Positions 1-6,434 of a DNA stretch of 8,314 nucleotides are shown here, piece by piece; positions within the stretch are counted from its first letter, which is position 1; each line of letters opens with the position of its first letter. The notes beneath the pieces were generated by a model. That model was not told the origin of the DNA. It saw only the letters and a program-made list of their open reading frames with translations, and made no database searches. The position numbers and the translations under genes were made by a program. Location: assembly GCA_034422355.1 (NCBI GenBank), contig DAOUJS010000181.1, positions 1 through 8,314 on the forward strand. The letters run 5' to 3'. Source of the stretch: CATOSP01 sp034422355 (lineage in GTDB: Bacteria; Chloroflexota; Dehalococcoidia; Lucifugimonadales; UBA3495).

Positions 1-1
1 C

Positions 2-290
2 CCGCCCGGTGGGTTCCGTCCGCAACCGGGCGAAGCCGTGCTGACGCTTCTTTCGCGGCTTCTTTTCGTCCGCCGCCGCCGGCTTCTTGCGCCTGGCGGC
101 CGGTTTATGCCCCCGGCATCCCGGCCCCCGGCCCGCCACCGGACAGCCGGGCTTCCAGGCTCTCGACTCGCTGGCGCAGTTCGGTGATGATCCCCTGTTG
201 TCCGGCAATGACTGCCAGCAGGGTTTCCCAGCTTGCCTTGGTCAGGTCCAGTCCCGTTTCCATTGCCCTTTTATGCCACAACCAGCCCAC
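2..290 (-). pseudogene. IS66-like transposase, N-terminal part, frameshifted and cut by the window edge
   Basis: The first frame runs from 290 (GTG) to a stop at 105-107 and gives 61 residues with a short coiled-coil-like stretch, ITELRQRVESLEARL, followed by a glycine-rich linker and MPG. One base later the reading continues in another frame from 109 down to 2 as HKPAARRKKPAAADEKKPR, then a basic stretch containing HGFAR. Joined, this reads MPGHKPA plus a Lys/Arg-rich segment, the usual N-terminal layout of IS66-family transposases ahead of their zinc-finger and DDE domains. The break falls in a run of five G (minus strand, 110-114), where four would restore the frame. A second start at 263 (ATG, with AAGGG just upstream) is also possible. 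The rest of the gene lies left of the window. A broken relic, a sequencing error and programmed frameshifting cannot be told apart here. The family call rests on motif layout, not on the catalytic domain. Confidence 0.6.
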
Positions 291-340
291 GGACGCCAGT
301 GTCTTTCAGCGGAACGTAGAACCGCCGGCCCGGTAAATTC

Positions 341-364
341 GCCTCATCAAGTCTGAACAGTTAC
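341..364 (-). repeat. possible terminal end of the IS66-like element
   Basis: Read on the minus strand, this segment begins GTAACTGTTCAG, 51 bases upstream of the transposase start. IS66-type elements commonly have ends beginning GTAA. The opposite end is outside the window, so no inverted partner or 8-bp target duplication can be shown. Confidence 0.2.
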
Positions 365-380
365 GCCAAACGCGGCCCAC

Positions 381-409
381 TGGCCACTATATCCACGCAG
401 TGCTATTAT
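381..409 (+). promoter_or_regulatory. candidate promoter for the L25 gene
   Basis: A -35-like TGGCCA (381-386, four of six matches to TTGACA) is followed after 17 bases by TATTAT (404-409). That -10 is preceded by TGC, giving an extended -10 (TGnTATTAT). Transcription would start near 416 and leave a leader of about 120 bases before the L25 start. Apart from this and the possible transposon end, I see no gene or RNA in 291-534. Confidence 0.4.
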
Positions 410-534
410 TAGGCGGCTGGGCCAACCGGCAGCGCCTATGCACGGGCCGCCCAAGCCTTGTCCACCGACGAACGGGTCCTAAGCGCACATGTCGGCGTGG
501 GGCGACGTTCTCGGCAAGGGAGTAACGGCAAACA

Positions 535-1185
535 ATGACCACCCAGGCAATTGCCCTGGAGCTTGCTTCCAGGGATGTACTAGGAAAGAAGGTGCGCCAG
601 TTGCGGCGCGCCGGCATCATGCCCGTCCATCTCTACGGTCCCACCGTCGAGTCCCGCGCCCTCCAATGCGAGACGCGCGCATTGACCGACGCGCTGGCCA
701 AGGCCGGGGCAACCACCCCGATTACCGTCTCTATTCAGGGCGAAGAAGGCGCTCACCTGGCCTTTGCCAGGGAAATCCAGAGGCATCCCCTGCGGGACGA
801 CATTCTCCACGTCGACCTGGTGGTCGTGGAGGCGTCTCGCCCGGTAACTGCCCAGGTCCCCGTGGTCCTGACAGGCGAGTCCCCAGGGGCGCGTGCGGCC
901 GGAGGCACGGTGGTACAGCAGCTCCGGGAGGTCAGCATCGAGGCGCTGCCATTGGAGATGCCCAACGAGTTCGAGGTTGACCTGTCCGTGTTGGCCGAGG
1001 AAGACTCGGTGTTCCGGGCCGGGGAATTATCGCTTGCGGCGGGCGTTTCCCTGGTGACCGACCCCGAAGAAGTCGTGGCGCGCATAGACCTGCCCAGGGC
1101 GGTCGAAGAGGAAGAGTTCCCCGTCGAGGAAGAGGGCGCTGCCGAGGACGAGGCCGCTGCCGACACTGAGAACGCCGCCCAGTAA
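535..1185 (+). CDS. rplY: 50S ribosomal protein L25, long CTC/TL5 type
   Basis: A 216-residue protein of the bL25 family, which binds 5S rRNA in the large ribosomal subunit. Residues 5-95 form the L25 domain, with the typical GKKVRQLRRAGIMPVHLYG segment (17-35) and HPLRDDILHVDL (84-95). Residues 102-186 match the second beta-rich domain of CTC/TL5 proteins (VPVVLTGESPGARAAGG, then LPLEMPNEFEVDLS). Residues 190-212 form a strongly acidic tail rich in Glu, Asp and Ala, common in long L25 proteins. The start is the ATG at 535. AAGGGAG at 516-522 is a fair ribosome binding site, though its 12-base spacing is long. The gene stands alone, and its high GC (43 of 60 bases in 601-660) contrasts with the downstream block. 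It is the likely chromosomal backbone anchor of the window. Confidence 0.95.
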   Translation: MTTQAIALELASRDVLGKKVRQLRRAGIMPVHLYGPTVESRALQCETRALTDALAKAGATTPITVSIQGEEGAHLAFAREIQRHPLRDDILHVDLVVVEASRPVTAQVPVVLTGESPGARAAGGTVVQQLREVSIEALPLEMPNEFEVDLSVLAEEDSVFRAGELSLAAGVSLVTDPEEVVARIDLPRAVEEEEFPVEEEGAAEDEAAADTENAAQ

Positions 1186-1190
1186 CGGGC

Positions 1191-1202
1191 TGCCGGCCGG
1201 CA
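1191..1202. repeat. 12-bp perfect palindrome after the L25 stop
   Basis: TGCCGGCCGGCA is self-complementary and lies five bases after the L25 stop codon. As RNA it forms a short stem of TGCC and GGCA around GGCC. It has no T tract. Its role is unknown; it may help define the 3' end of the L25 transcript. Confidence 0.4.
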
Positions 1203-1242
1203 TGGCCGCTGATGGTCCGTCCCCAGTGGGGAGATCAGCTAG

Positions 1243-1274
1243 AGCCGGAGAAAGGGTTCGATTCTTCTCCGGCT
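1243..1274 (+). terminator. hairpin downstream of the L25 gene, terminator-like
   Basis: AGCCGGAGAA (1243-1252) pairs perfectly with TTCTCCGGCT (1265-1274) across a 12-base loop. It lies 57 bases after the L25 stop. The stem is strong but only TTCC follows, so it is not a classical intrinsic terminator with a U tract. It may be a weak terminator or a 3'-end stabiliser. Confidence 0.45.
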
Positions 1275-1381
1275 TCCAACCGGGCGTACCCGGCCGGGGT
1301 GCTTAATCCGCTTATTTCGTCCAGTTGAAGCGCGCTTGGTGGAACAAGGACCGTGACCAAAGGCTCGCCGTAGCCTGCACG

Positions 1382-1464
1382 GACTGAGAACGTCGCCCCA
1401 TACCGGCAAGGGGCCGGCCTGACCCTATAGGGTCCGTCACTCGACCGGGAACGTCGCCCCATAC
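1382..1464 (+). repeat. 22-bp direct repeat, two copies 61 bp apart, each opening a hairpin
   Basis: Copies at 1382-1403 and 1443-1464 differ at two positions and share the exact core GAACGTCGCCCCATAC. In the first copy GCCCC (1395-1399) can pair with GGGGC (1410-1414). In the second CCCCA (1457-1461) can pair with TGGGG (1467-1471). The right arms are not copies of each other, yet both complement the repeated C run. The 14-bp palindrome GACCCTATAGGGTC lies between the two. Confidence 0.6.
1421..1434. promoter_or_regulatory. 14-bp perfect palindrome, possible operator
   Basis: GACCCTATAGGGTC equals its own reverse complement. It sits between the two direct repeat copies and 156 bases before the DUF3800 start. 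A dimeric regulator could bind it, but nothing shows this directly. Confidence 0.3.
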
Positions 1465-1577
1465 ACTGGGGAGCAGGCTCCTTGCCCTGGCGGAGGGCCG
1501 GAGAGGACGCTGGGGGACCCGCGTTTCCAGTGTGCCGGGCCGGTAAGTCCGCTGAGGATCCGCATTGCAGTCGAATT

Positions 1578-1582
1578 GGAGG
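1578..1582 (+). promoter_or_regulatory. ribosome binding site that sets the DUF3800 start
   Basis: GGAGG lies seven bases upstream of the ATG at 1590. The open frame extends upstream to 1482, but the added residues are Arg/Pro-rich and unlike the family, so the ATG at 1590 is preferred. Confidence 0.75.
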
Positions 1583-1589
1583 CCGTCCC

Positions 1590-2357
1590 ATGTACGTGGT
1601 ATTCCTGGGTGAATCGGGAAACACCGGCGCCAGTCTGGGAGACCCAAACCAGCCCCACCACGTCCACACGGGACTGGTGTTCCACGAGTCCCAGATGATG
1701 TCCGTGTCCGGGGAATTCAACGCCCTTTGCCGCCGCCACTTCGGACGCCCCCTGGGAGAACCCGGGACCCCCAGGGAACTGCGTCCTGTCGATCTTTACC
1801 AGGGGCGTGGGGCCTTCTCTTCCTGGAAGCCGGACAGGCGGGGCGAGCTGGTCCAGGACTGCCTCAGCATCCTGATACGCCGGGAAGCCCCCCTGCTTGC
1901 GGCGTATGTGAACAAGCAGGAGTTTGCCGGTGTCAAGGAGCGGGGCGACAGCCCCGATTCCCTGTGGAGCGACCCGTCCGCCATAACCATCGACCGGTTC
2001 CTCCTGGCCCTCAACATGTTCGTCGATGAGTTGAACATGGCAAACCTGAACACCGAACAACTGATGCAATCCGCCTGGCCCGTAGCCGACTTTATGATGG
2101 TCGTCGCCAGGGACGAAGGGTCTGTAGCCCCCGGCTCTATCACCCAGTTCCTCCAGACGGATGAGGGGCAGGACACCACGGCGGTAATCAACAACCTCTC
2201 CTTTGCCGGGCCGGAACACTCCGTGGGAATCCAGCTTTCCAACCTGTGCGCCTACTTCACCCGACGCTGGCTCCAGGACCCCTCCAGGCCCCACCCCTAC
2301 TTCGAGGCGCTGCGCGACGGCAAGGTGGTCCAGGTAATATACCCGGTGCAGTTCTAG
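1590..2357 (+). CDS. DUF3800 family protein with altered signature residues
   Basis: A 255-residue protein that fits DUF3800, a family with a predicted RNase H-like fold often found near phages and defence genes; its biochemical role is not settled. The N-terminal strand reads YVVFLGESGNTG (2-13), where the family normally has DESG. The C-terminal helix reads EHSVGIQLSNLCAYFTRR (209-226), where the family normally has S..LQLADL-A. Both usual Asp residues are therefore replaced: Gly at residue 7 and Asn at 218. The central strand VADFMMVVARDEGS (165-178) matches the family's pattern. No signal peptide or membrane segment is visible. It is the first gene of the accessory block, and two small genes follow after an 11-base gap, so co-transcription is likely. 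If the Asp positions are metal ligands, this member may be inactive as a nuclease. The family call is fairly firm; the function is not. Confidence 0.75.
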   Translation: MYVVFLGESGNTGASLGDPNQPHHVHTGLVFHESQMMSVSGEFNALCRRHFGRPLGEPGTPRELRPVDLYQGRGAFSSWKPDRRGELVQDCLSILIRREAPLLAAYVNKQEFAGVKERGDSPDSLWSDPSAITIDRFLLALNMFVDELNMANLNTEQLMQSAWPVADFMMVVARDEGSVAPGSITQFLQTDEGQDTTAVINNLSFAGPEHSVGIQLSNLCAYFTRRWLQDPSRPHPYFEALRDGKVVQVIYPVQF

Positions 2358-2368
2358 GGGAAACGAAC

Positions 2369-2536
2369 TTGGATAGGAGGGAATTGTACTTCGGCGCAGT
2401 TCCCGAAGTGCGGACATGGATTCGGGTCGTTGTTGAGGATGACCAACTTCACACAGCTTGCCTCGATGGACGCCTGATAAGGCAGCGGGGAGTCCCCCAG
2501 TGGCAGAAAGACCGGAACACAGCCCCGGGACATTAA
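2369..2536 (+). CDS. small unrecognised protein, possible toxin half of a toxin-antitoxin pair
   Basis: A 55-residue frame beginning at TTG (2369), 11 bases after the DUF3800 stop, with GGGGA upstream. A second TTG at 2384 also follows an AGGAGG, but only three bases away. The sequence has a strand-like core, WIRVVVEDDQLHTACLDGRLI (17-37), and ends QWQKDRNTAPGH. The hVVV...TA...R pattern recalls the C-terminal half of small nuclease-like toxin families (DUF4258 and related), but no N-terminal half with catalytic residues is present. It could be a complete small protein or the remnant of a longer toxin. The downstream DUF2283-like gene overlaps it by 37 bases, which supports translation of both. 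The function cannot be assigned from sequence alone. Confidence 0.4.
   Translation: MDRRELYFGAVPEVRTWIRVVVEDDQLHTACLDGRLIRQRGVPQWQKDRNTAPGH
2487..2492 (+). promoter_or_regulatory. ribosome binding site that sets the DUF2283-like start
   Basis: GGGGAG lies seven bases upstream of GTG at 2500. An in-frame ATG at 2458 exists but has no comparable site, so the GTG start is preferred. It falls inside the preceding small gene, implying translational coupling. Confidence 0.55.
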
Positions 2537-2733
2537 GACCGGACCCGGAGCTCCGAATCCGGTATTATCAGGCCACCGACACCTTGGCGCTCACGACCGG
2601 CTGCCCTGGACCCTATGGCGAGAACGTTGCCAGCGACCTTGTCGCAAAGTCAAATGCCGAGGGAGAGGTGACGGGAATGGTATTGGAGCACGCAGCCAAG
2701 CTGCTTCGGCCCTACTTGTTCCCTGAATCGTAG
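2500..2733 (+). CDS. DUF2283-like small protein, possible antitoxin
   Basis: A 77-residue protein. Residues 18-73 fit the DUF2283 pattern: IRYYQATDTLAL (20-31), a turn with GENVASDLVAK (40-50), then NAEGEVTGMVLEHAAKLL (52-69), equivalent to the family's YDpeaDaLyi...DedGrvvGiEil.Askrl. DUF2283 proteins are often encoded next to small toxins such as DUF4258 and are regarded as likely antitoxins. Here the partner would be the overlapping 55-residue gene upstream. The N-terminal 17 residues are Pro-rich and probably disordered. No DNA-binding motif is visible. The next gene lies almost 300 bases away behind its own candidate promoter, so this gene probably closes the first small operon. Confidence 0.6.
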   Translation: MAERPEHSPGTLRPDPELRIRYYQATDTLALTTGCPGPYGENVASDLVAKSNAEGEVTGMVLEHAAKLLRPYLFPES

Positions 2734-2827
2734 CCGGTCTAACCCGCCCCTATCAGTCCCGCCAGCATTTAGACGCCCTCCATCACTCCCCCGACACCAG
2801 CCGTCTCAGCCCTGAGTTGCTGTCGTG

Positions 2828-2845
2828 CCGTGATACAATTCACGG
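2828..2845 (+). promoter_or_regulatory. extended -10 element inside a perfect inverted repeat, candidate promoter/operator
   Basis: CCGTGA (2828-2833) and TCACGG (2840-2845) are exact reverse complements and flank TACAAT (2834-2839). The TG at 2831-2832 creates an extended -10, TGATACAAT. No good -35 sits at 17-18 bases, which extended -10 promoters can tolerate. A dimeric repressor covering the -10 would switch off the downstream defence operon. The pattern is directly visible; the regulation is inferred. Confidence 0.45.
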
Positions 2846-3015
2846 GTGTACTTGCATTGATGCGGAGGGAGAAGCCGCCCTGGTCAGATCACCCATGAGT
2901 GACGTCTGATTAACGTGGCGGCGGTGAGAACGCCAGTGTTGCAACCATTTGGCTCCTCTTCCCCCGCGAGACCTGAGGGAAAGACCTGATCTGCGGAATC
3001 AGTGTGGCCGCAAGC

Positions 3016-3020
3016 GGAGG
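3016..3020 (+). promoter_or_regulatory. ribosome binding site that sets the HEPN-DUF499 start
   Basis: GGAGG is nine bases upstream of ATG at 3030. The open frame reaches back to TTG at 2949, but those 27 extra residues are Arg/Pro-rich and precede the first HEPN helix. ATG 3030 is therefore chosen. Confidence 0.8.
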
Positions 3021-3029
3021 CCGTTTTCA

Positions 3030-6000
3030 ATGGTGACCACAAACCGCCCCAACAGGGATGCCCTTTCCGATGCCATAGACATCTACCGGGACTCCATGCG
3101 CCGGTTTATCTTGCACCGTTTGCGGCGAGTGCCGGGAGCTAACGTTGAGACAGCGGTAAGTGCCGCATTGGGAGACCGGCGAGCCGATGAAGTGAAGCAG
3201 AAGTTACGTCAGGGCGGAGGAATTGAGGACGTGATTGACGTCAACGATTTCCCTCACCTGGTGCAGAGGCATTGGCGCGACGTATTCTCCGAGGCGTTCG
3301 ATGATGACCGGACCATCCAGAGCGAGTTGTGGTTGATCAGCCGGGCTCGGAATCAGGTATCTCATCCCGGCGCCCAAGACCTCGAAGCCGAGTACACCAG
3401 CGTTCATCTTTACCACATCGCCAACGTGCTGGGAAACATCAACGCGCCGGAACAGAAGAAGGCGGTGGAAGACATACGGGCGCGGCTCATACTTCCCGCT
3501 TCTGCTCAGGAACACGCCGGAGCAGTAGCCCGTGAGGGACTTCAAACCAGTGCCGAAAACAACCAGGACCAAGCGGGAGAGCAGCCCCGCACGGTTTCCA
3601 ATCTCAAGCCGTGGCGGGAGGTAATCCGCCCTAACCAAGACGTAGCTCAAGGCAGTTACCAGCAGGCCGAGTTTGCAGCGGACCTCCAGCAAGTATTCGA
3701 CGGGCGGGCTGACACCACCCAATACGGCAATCCCATTGACTTCTATGACCACACTTACATCACCCCCGGTATCCGCACCCTGTTGGTCAACGCCCTGAGA
3801 CGCTTGGCGGGGAACGGCGGCGATCCGGTTATCCAGACCAAGACCGGGTTTGGTGGCGGCAAGACCCATAGCCTCATCGCCCTGTACCATCTGGTGCGCA
3901 ACGGCGGAGCTTTGTTGAACGCTCAGGCCGTCAGCGGCTCCCGGGTTGGCGACGAGATACGTGCCATGATAGAGGAAGCGGGCTACGACCAGGACCCCGA
4001 TAGCCTGGGCAAAGTAGCCGTGCTGGACGGCGCTTACCTGGCCGTAACTGACTCGACGGTGACTCAAGAAAAAGGCGATCCTCTGAATACCCTCTGGGGT
4101 GTAATGGCTTATCAACTGGACGGGCAGAGGGGTTACGACATTATCAGAGAAGCAGCCCGCCAGGGCACTGCTCCCGGCGGCAGGCAGCTCGATGCACTGT
4201 TCGAGTACGTCGGGCCGTGCGTCATTCTGATTGATGAGCTTGTCGCTTACGTCCGCAACGCCGGACCTGCACAGGACAGTATCTATACCTTCATCCAGGC
4301 ACTTACGCAGTCTGTCCGACGGAGCAAGGACGCCGTTCTGGTGATCACACTGCCCCAGAGCCGAATTGAGGCTGGAGCCGAGGGAGGCGCAGATGCCCTG
4401 GACCGTCTGGATAGCTTGATGGGCCGCATTGAGGCGGTCTGGGAACCTCTAGCCGTCAACGAGGCTTTCGAGGTTGTGCGTCGCCGGCTCTTCGGTGAGA
4501 TTACTGACCTGGCCTCCCGGGACCAGACCTGTGAAGCCTTTTCCCGGATGTATTCACATGATCGGGCCGAATATCCGCAGGGCGTCACCGAGCGGAATTA
4601 TCTAGAACGGATGAAGGCTTGCTACCCCATCCACCCTGAGATTTTTGACCGCCTCTATTCGGACTGGTCATCCATACCGGACTTTCAGCGTACCCGCGGC
4701 GTCCTGCGCATGATGGCTACCTGCGTCAGCCGCCTCTACCTGAACAACGACCTCTCACCGCTGATAATGCCCGCCAATCTCCCTTTAAGCGACGAAAGGC
4801 TGGCCCACGAGTTCGACCGGCTGCTGTCCGGTGTGTGGGGGCCCGTCCTATCAGAAGCGGACAGCGACAATTCCCGTACTGACAACATCGACCGGGCTTC
4901 ACAGCGCTTTTCCGAGGTGGGCGGAGCCGCCCGGCGCATCGCACGAACCGTGTTCCTGGGCAGCGCCCCGAGCGGTGCAGTCCTGGGCATAGACCCAAGG
5001 CAGGTTCACCTGGGTGTCGTCCAGCCGGGGCATGGCTACGCCCGTTACAACGAAGCCCTGGGTCGCATGACGGGCGACCTCTATTACCTTTACCAGGCGG
5101 ACGGCCGGTACTATTTTCATGCCGAGGAAAACTTGAACAAGGTTGCCAGCGACCGGGCCAATGCCCTCGGCCAGCGAGCAGTTGACGCCCACATCGCCAG
5201 GAAATTGGAGGAGGCGCGGAACCGCCGGGCAGATGTGATCCTCTACGCCAACAACACTGCCGATGTCCCCGATACTGACTCCGTGCGGCTGGTGGCGCTG
5301 CCCCCCAGCCTGTCCCTGCCCTCCCGGTCTGCCGACGACGATACCGCCACGCCCGAGGCCCTGAATGTCCTGGAGCGACGAGGCGACTCCCCCCGTTTTC
5401 GTCGCAATACTCTGTTGTTCCTGACTGCCAAGCGGGACGAGATTCGTAACTTGAGGGATGAGGCCAGAAAATACCTGGCCTGGGACTCCATCATCAACGG
5501 CGACACCAGAATTCCGAACCTGACCGGCAATCGCCTCGGCCAGGCCCGGACCGAAGTCAGCAACGCCGATAGGAACGTGGCAAACGCCCTGATACGCGCC
5601 TACCGATGGACCTTGAAGCCCGTCCAGCAAGACCCACGGCAAGCAAGGTACGAATTAAACCAAGCCCAAAGTGAAGCTCCTGTCACCGGGGAAATCTTCC
5701 GCAGCGCCTTCGACAAGTTCGTTGAGGATGAGGCGCTGGTGGACAGCATTTCCCCTGCTTCCCTGTCCAGTATGTTGCAGCAGTATATTTGGAATCGGGA
5801 AGATGCTGCCGAGCACGTCAGTATTGATGACTTGTGGAACCTGCTTACGACCAACGTTTACCTGCACCGGCTGCGCAACCGGGATGTCCTGGACCGGTGC
5901 ATCCGGCAGGGAGTGGAACAAGGAGCCTTCGGTTATGCTGAGGGCTACGGCGGGGAAACCTACAACGGCTTGCGTTACGGCGAAACCACGAGTGATTACG

Positions 6001-6422
6001 GTTCAGGAGTAGGCGAACGCAGGCCAGGTTTCCTGGTTCGCCCCGACATAGCCGCCCGGCAAAAAGATGCGGAGAGGCCGCCCGAGCCACGGGAAGATGA
6101 CACTGATCCCACAGGCCCGGATGTCCCCGGTCCGGAGGACAGGGATAGGTGCCTGTTCCCAGACCGGCCCGGACCGGAGGACCCGCCGCTGCGCCGTACG
6201 CGGCGTATGGTTGTTCGCAGGACCACCGGGGCTGACATATCCCTGGATGACATCAACACTCTCCGGGAGGAGATTATCCGCAACCTGAGCGGCGACGGCG
6301 GCGAAATCACCGTGGAAATAACCGTATCCGCCAGCAAGCCCGAGGGCTTCTCCGAAAGCATCATCCGCTCGGTGCGCGAGAATAGTCTACAGCTAGGCTT
6401 GGAGTTCAACGCGGAGGAATAA
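3030..6422 (+). CDS. Swt1-like HEPN domain fused to a DUF499 (COG1483) AAA+ ATPase
   Basis: A 1130-residue cytoplasmic protein. Residues 10-150 are a helical Swt1-like HEPN domain whose last helix carries RNQVSH, an Rx4H motif with Arg107 and His112, the catalytic pair of HEPN RNases. Residues 192-260 lead into the DUF499 ATPase. The Walker A variant TGFGGGKTH is at 272-280 (Lys278, with Thr at the usual first Gly), Walker B VILIDE at 398-403, and a sensor-1-like LVITLPQS at 437-444. A long helical region follows. Near the C-terminus a Pro/Asp/Glu-rich linker with two GPED repeats precedes a final beta-alpha domain (ITVEITVSASKPEGF), typical of the family's end. Length and order fit full-length DUF499 proteins. 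The DUF1156 gene starts 12 bases later, so the two form one operon. Comparative genomics places this pair in defence islands. I infer an ATP-driven remodeller whose HEPN domain may act as an abortive RNase. It is not BrxC or PglY, though analogous. Confidence 0.9.
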   Translation: MVTTNRPNRDALSDAIDIYRDSMRRFILHRLRRVPGANVETAVSAALGDRRADEVKQKLRQGGGIEDVIDVNDFPHLVQRHWRDVFSEAFDDDRTIQSELWLISRARNQVSHPGAQDLEAEYTSVHLYHIANVLGNINAPEQKKAVEDIRARLILPASAQEHAGAVAREGLQTSAENNQDQAGEQPRTVSNLKPWREVIRPNQDVAQGSYQQAEFAADLQQVFDGRADTTQYGNPIDFYDHTYITPGIRTLLVNALRRLAGNGGDPVIQTKTGFGGGKTHSLIALYHLVRNGGALLNAQAVSGSRVGDEIRAMIEEAGYDQDPDSLGKVAVLDGAYLAVTDSTVTQEKGDPLNTLWGVMAYQLDGQRGYDIIREAARQGTAPGGRQLDALFEYVGPCVILIDELVAYVRNAGPAQDSIYTFIQALTQSVRRSKDAVLVITLPQSRIEAGAEGGADALDRLDSLMGRIEAVWEPLAVNEAFEVVRRRLFGEITDLASRDQTCEAFSRMYSHDRAEYPQGVTERNYLERMKACYPIHPEIFDRLYSDWSSIPDFQRTRGVLRMMATCVSRLYLNNDLSPLIMPANLPLSDERLAHEFDRLLSGVWGPVLSEADSDNSRTDNIDRASQRFSEVGGAARRIARTVFLGSAPSGAVLGIDPRQVHLGVVQPGHGYARYNEALGRMTGDLYYLYQADGRYYFHAEENLNKVASDRANALGQRAVDAHIARKLEEARNRRADVILYANNTADVPDTDSVRLVALPPSLSLPSRSADDDTATPEALNVLERRGDSPRFRRNTLLFLTAKRDEIRNLRDEARKYLAWDSIINGDTRIPNLTGNRLGQARTEVSNADRNVANALIRAYRWTLKPVQQDPRQARYELNQAQSEAPVTGEIFRSAFDKFVEDEALVDSISPASLSSMLQQYIWNREDAAEHVSIDDLWNLLTTNVYLHRLRNRDVLDRCIRQGVEQGAFGYAEGYGGETYNGLRYGETTSDYGSGVGERRPGFLVRPDIAARQKDAERPPEPREDDTDPTGPDVPGPEDRDRCLFPDRPGPEDPPLRRTRRMVVRRTTGADISLDDINTLREEIIRNLSGDGGEITVEITVSASKPEGFSESIIRSVRENSLQLGLEFNAEE

Positions 6423-6434
6423 AGGAACAACGCT

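Larger units (their letters stand above)
1186..1589. other. 404-bp noncoding region rich in repeats and hairpins
   Basis: No open frame here resembles a known protein. The region contains the palindrome and terminator-like hairpin listed separately, a small hairpin CCCCAGTGGGG (1221-1231), a 22-bp imperfect direct repeat, the palindrome GACCCTATAGGGTC (1421-1434) and GGCCGGCC (1412-1419). It separates the housekeeping gene from the accessory block. It could hold a regulatory region or a structured RNA. I cannot place a clear sigma-70 promoter for the DUF3800 gene. Confidence 0.5.
2734..3029 (+). other. intergenic region and leader of the HEPN-DUF499 gene
   Basis: No convincing gene is visible. 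It contains the extended -10 with its inverted repeat near 2828-2845. Transcription from there gives a leader of about 180 bases. The leader includes two very short overlapping frames (ATG 2860 to TGA 2898, and ATG 2895 to TGA 2909) without good ribosome binding sites. An upstream TTG at 2949 is in frame with the next gene but lacks a binding site. Confidence 0.5.

Noticed and set aside
489..980. 163-residue plus-strand frame over the L25 gene
   Set aside because: The translation is Arg/Pro/Gly-rich, typical of an out-of-frame reading of high-GC coding DNA.
1203..1279. tRNA-like 3' end (GGGTTCGATTC followed by CCGGCTTCCA)
   Set aside because: The T-loop consensus and a terminal CCA cannot be placed in register, the T-stem has a mismatch, and no D-arm or anticodon arm fits upstream. 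The hairpin explanation is simpler.
1382..1464. CRISPR-like repeat-spacer unit
   Set aside because: Only two copies with two mismatches are present, there are no further units, and no cas genes are in the window.
1437..2417. 326-residue open frame on the minus strand
   Set aside because: It lies opposite the DUF3800 gene, which has family motifs and a good ribosome binding site. The minus-strand translation shows no recognisable domain.
2949..3029. N-terminal extension of the HEPN-DUF499 protein from TTG
   Set aside because: There is no ribosome binding site, and the extra residues are Arg/Pro-rich with no HEPN similarity. ATG 3030 has GGAGG at good spacing.
3204..4115. 303-residue minus-strand frame within the ATPase gene
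   Set aside because: It is the reverse shadow of the HEPN and Walker A coding region, with no motif of its own.
4899..5642. 247-residue minus-strand frame within the ATPase gene
   Set aside because: It sits opposite well-conserved DUF499 coding sequence and lacks a recognisable domain or ribosome binding site support.
6108..6185. Short direct repeat with CCGGAGGAC in the ATPase gene
   Set aside because: It encodes the two GPED segments of a low-complexity Pro/Asp linker, which explains the repetition.
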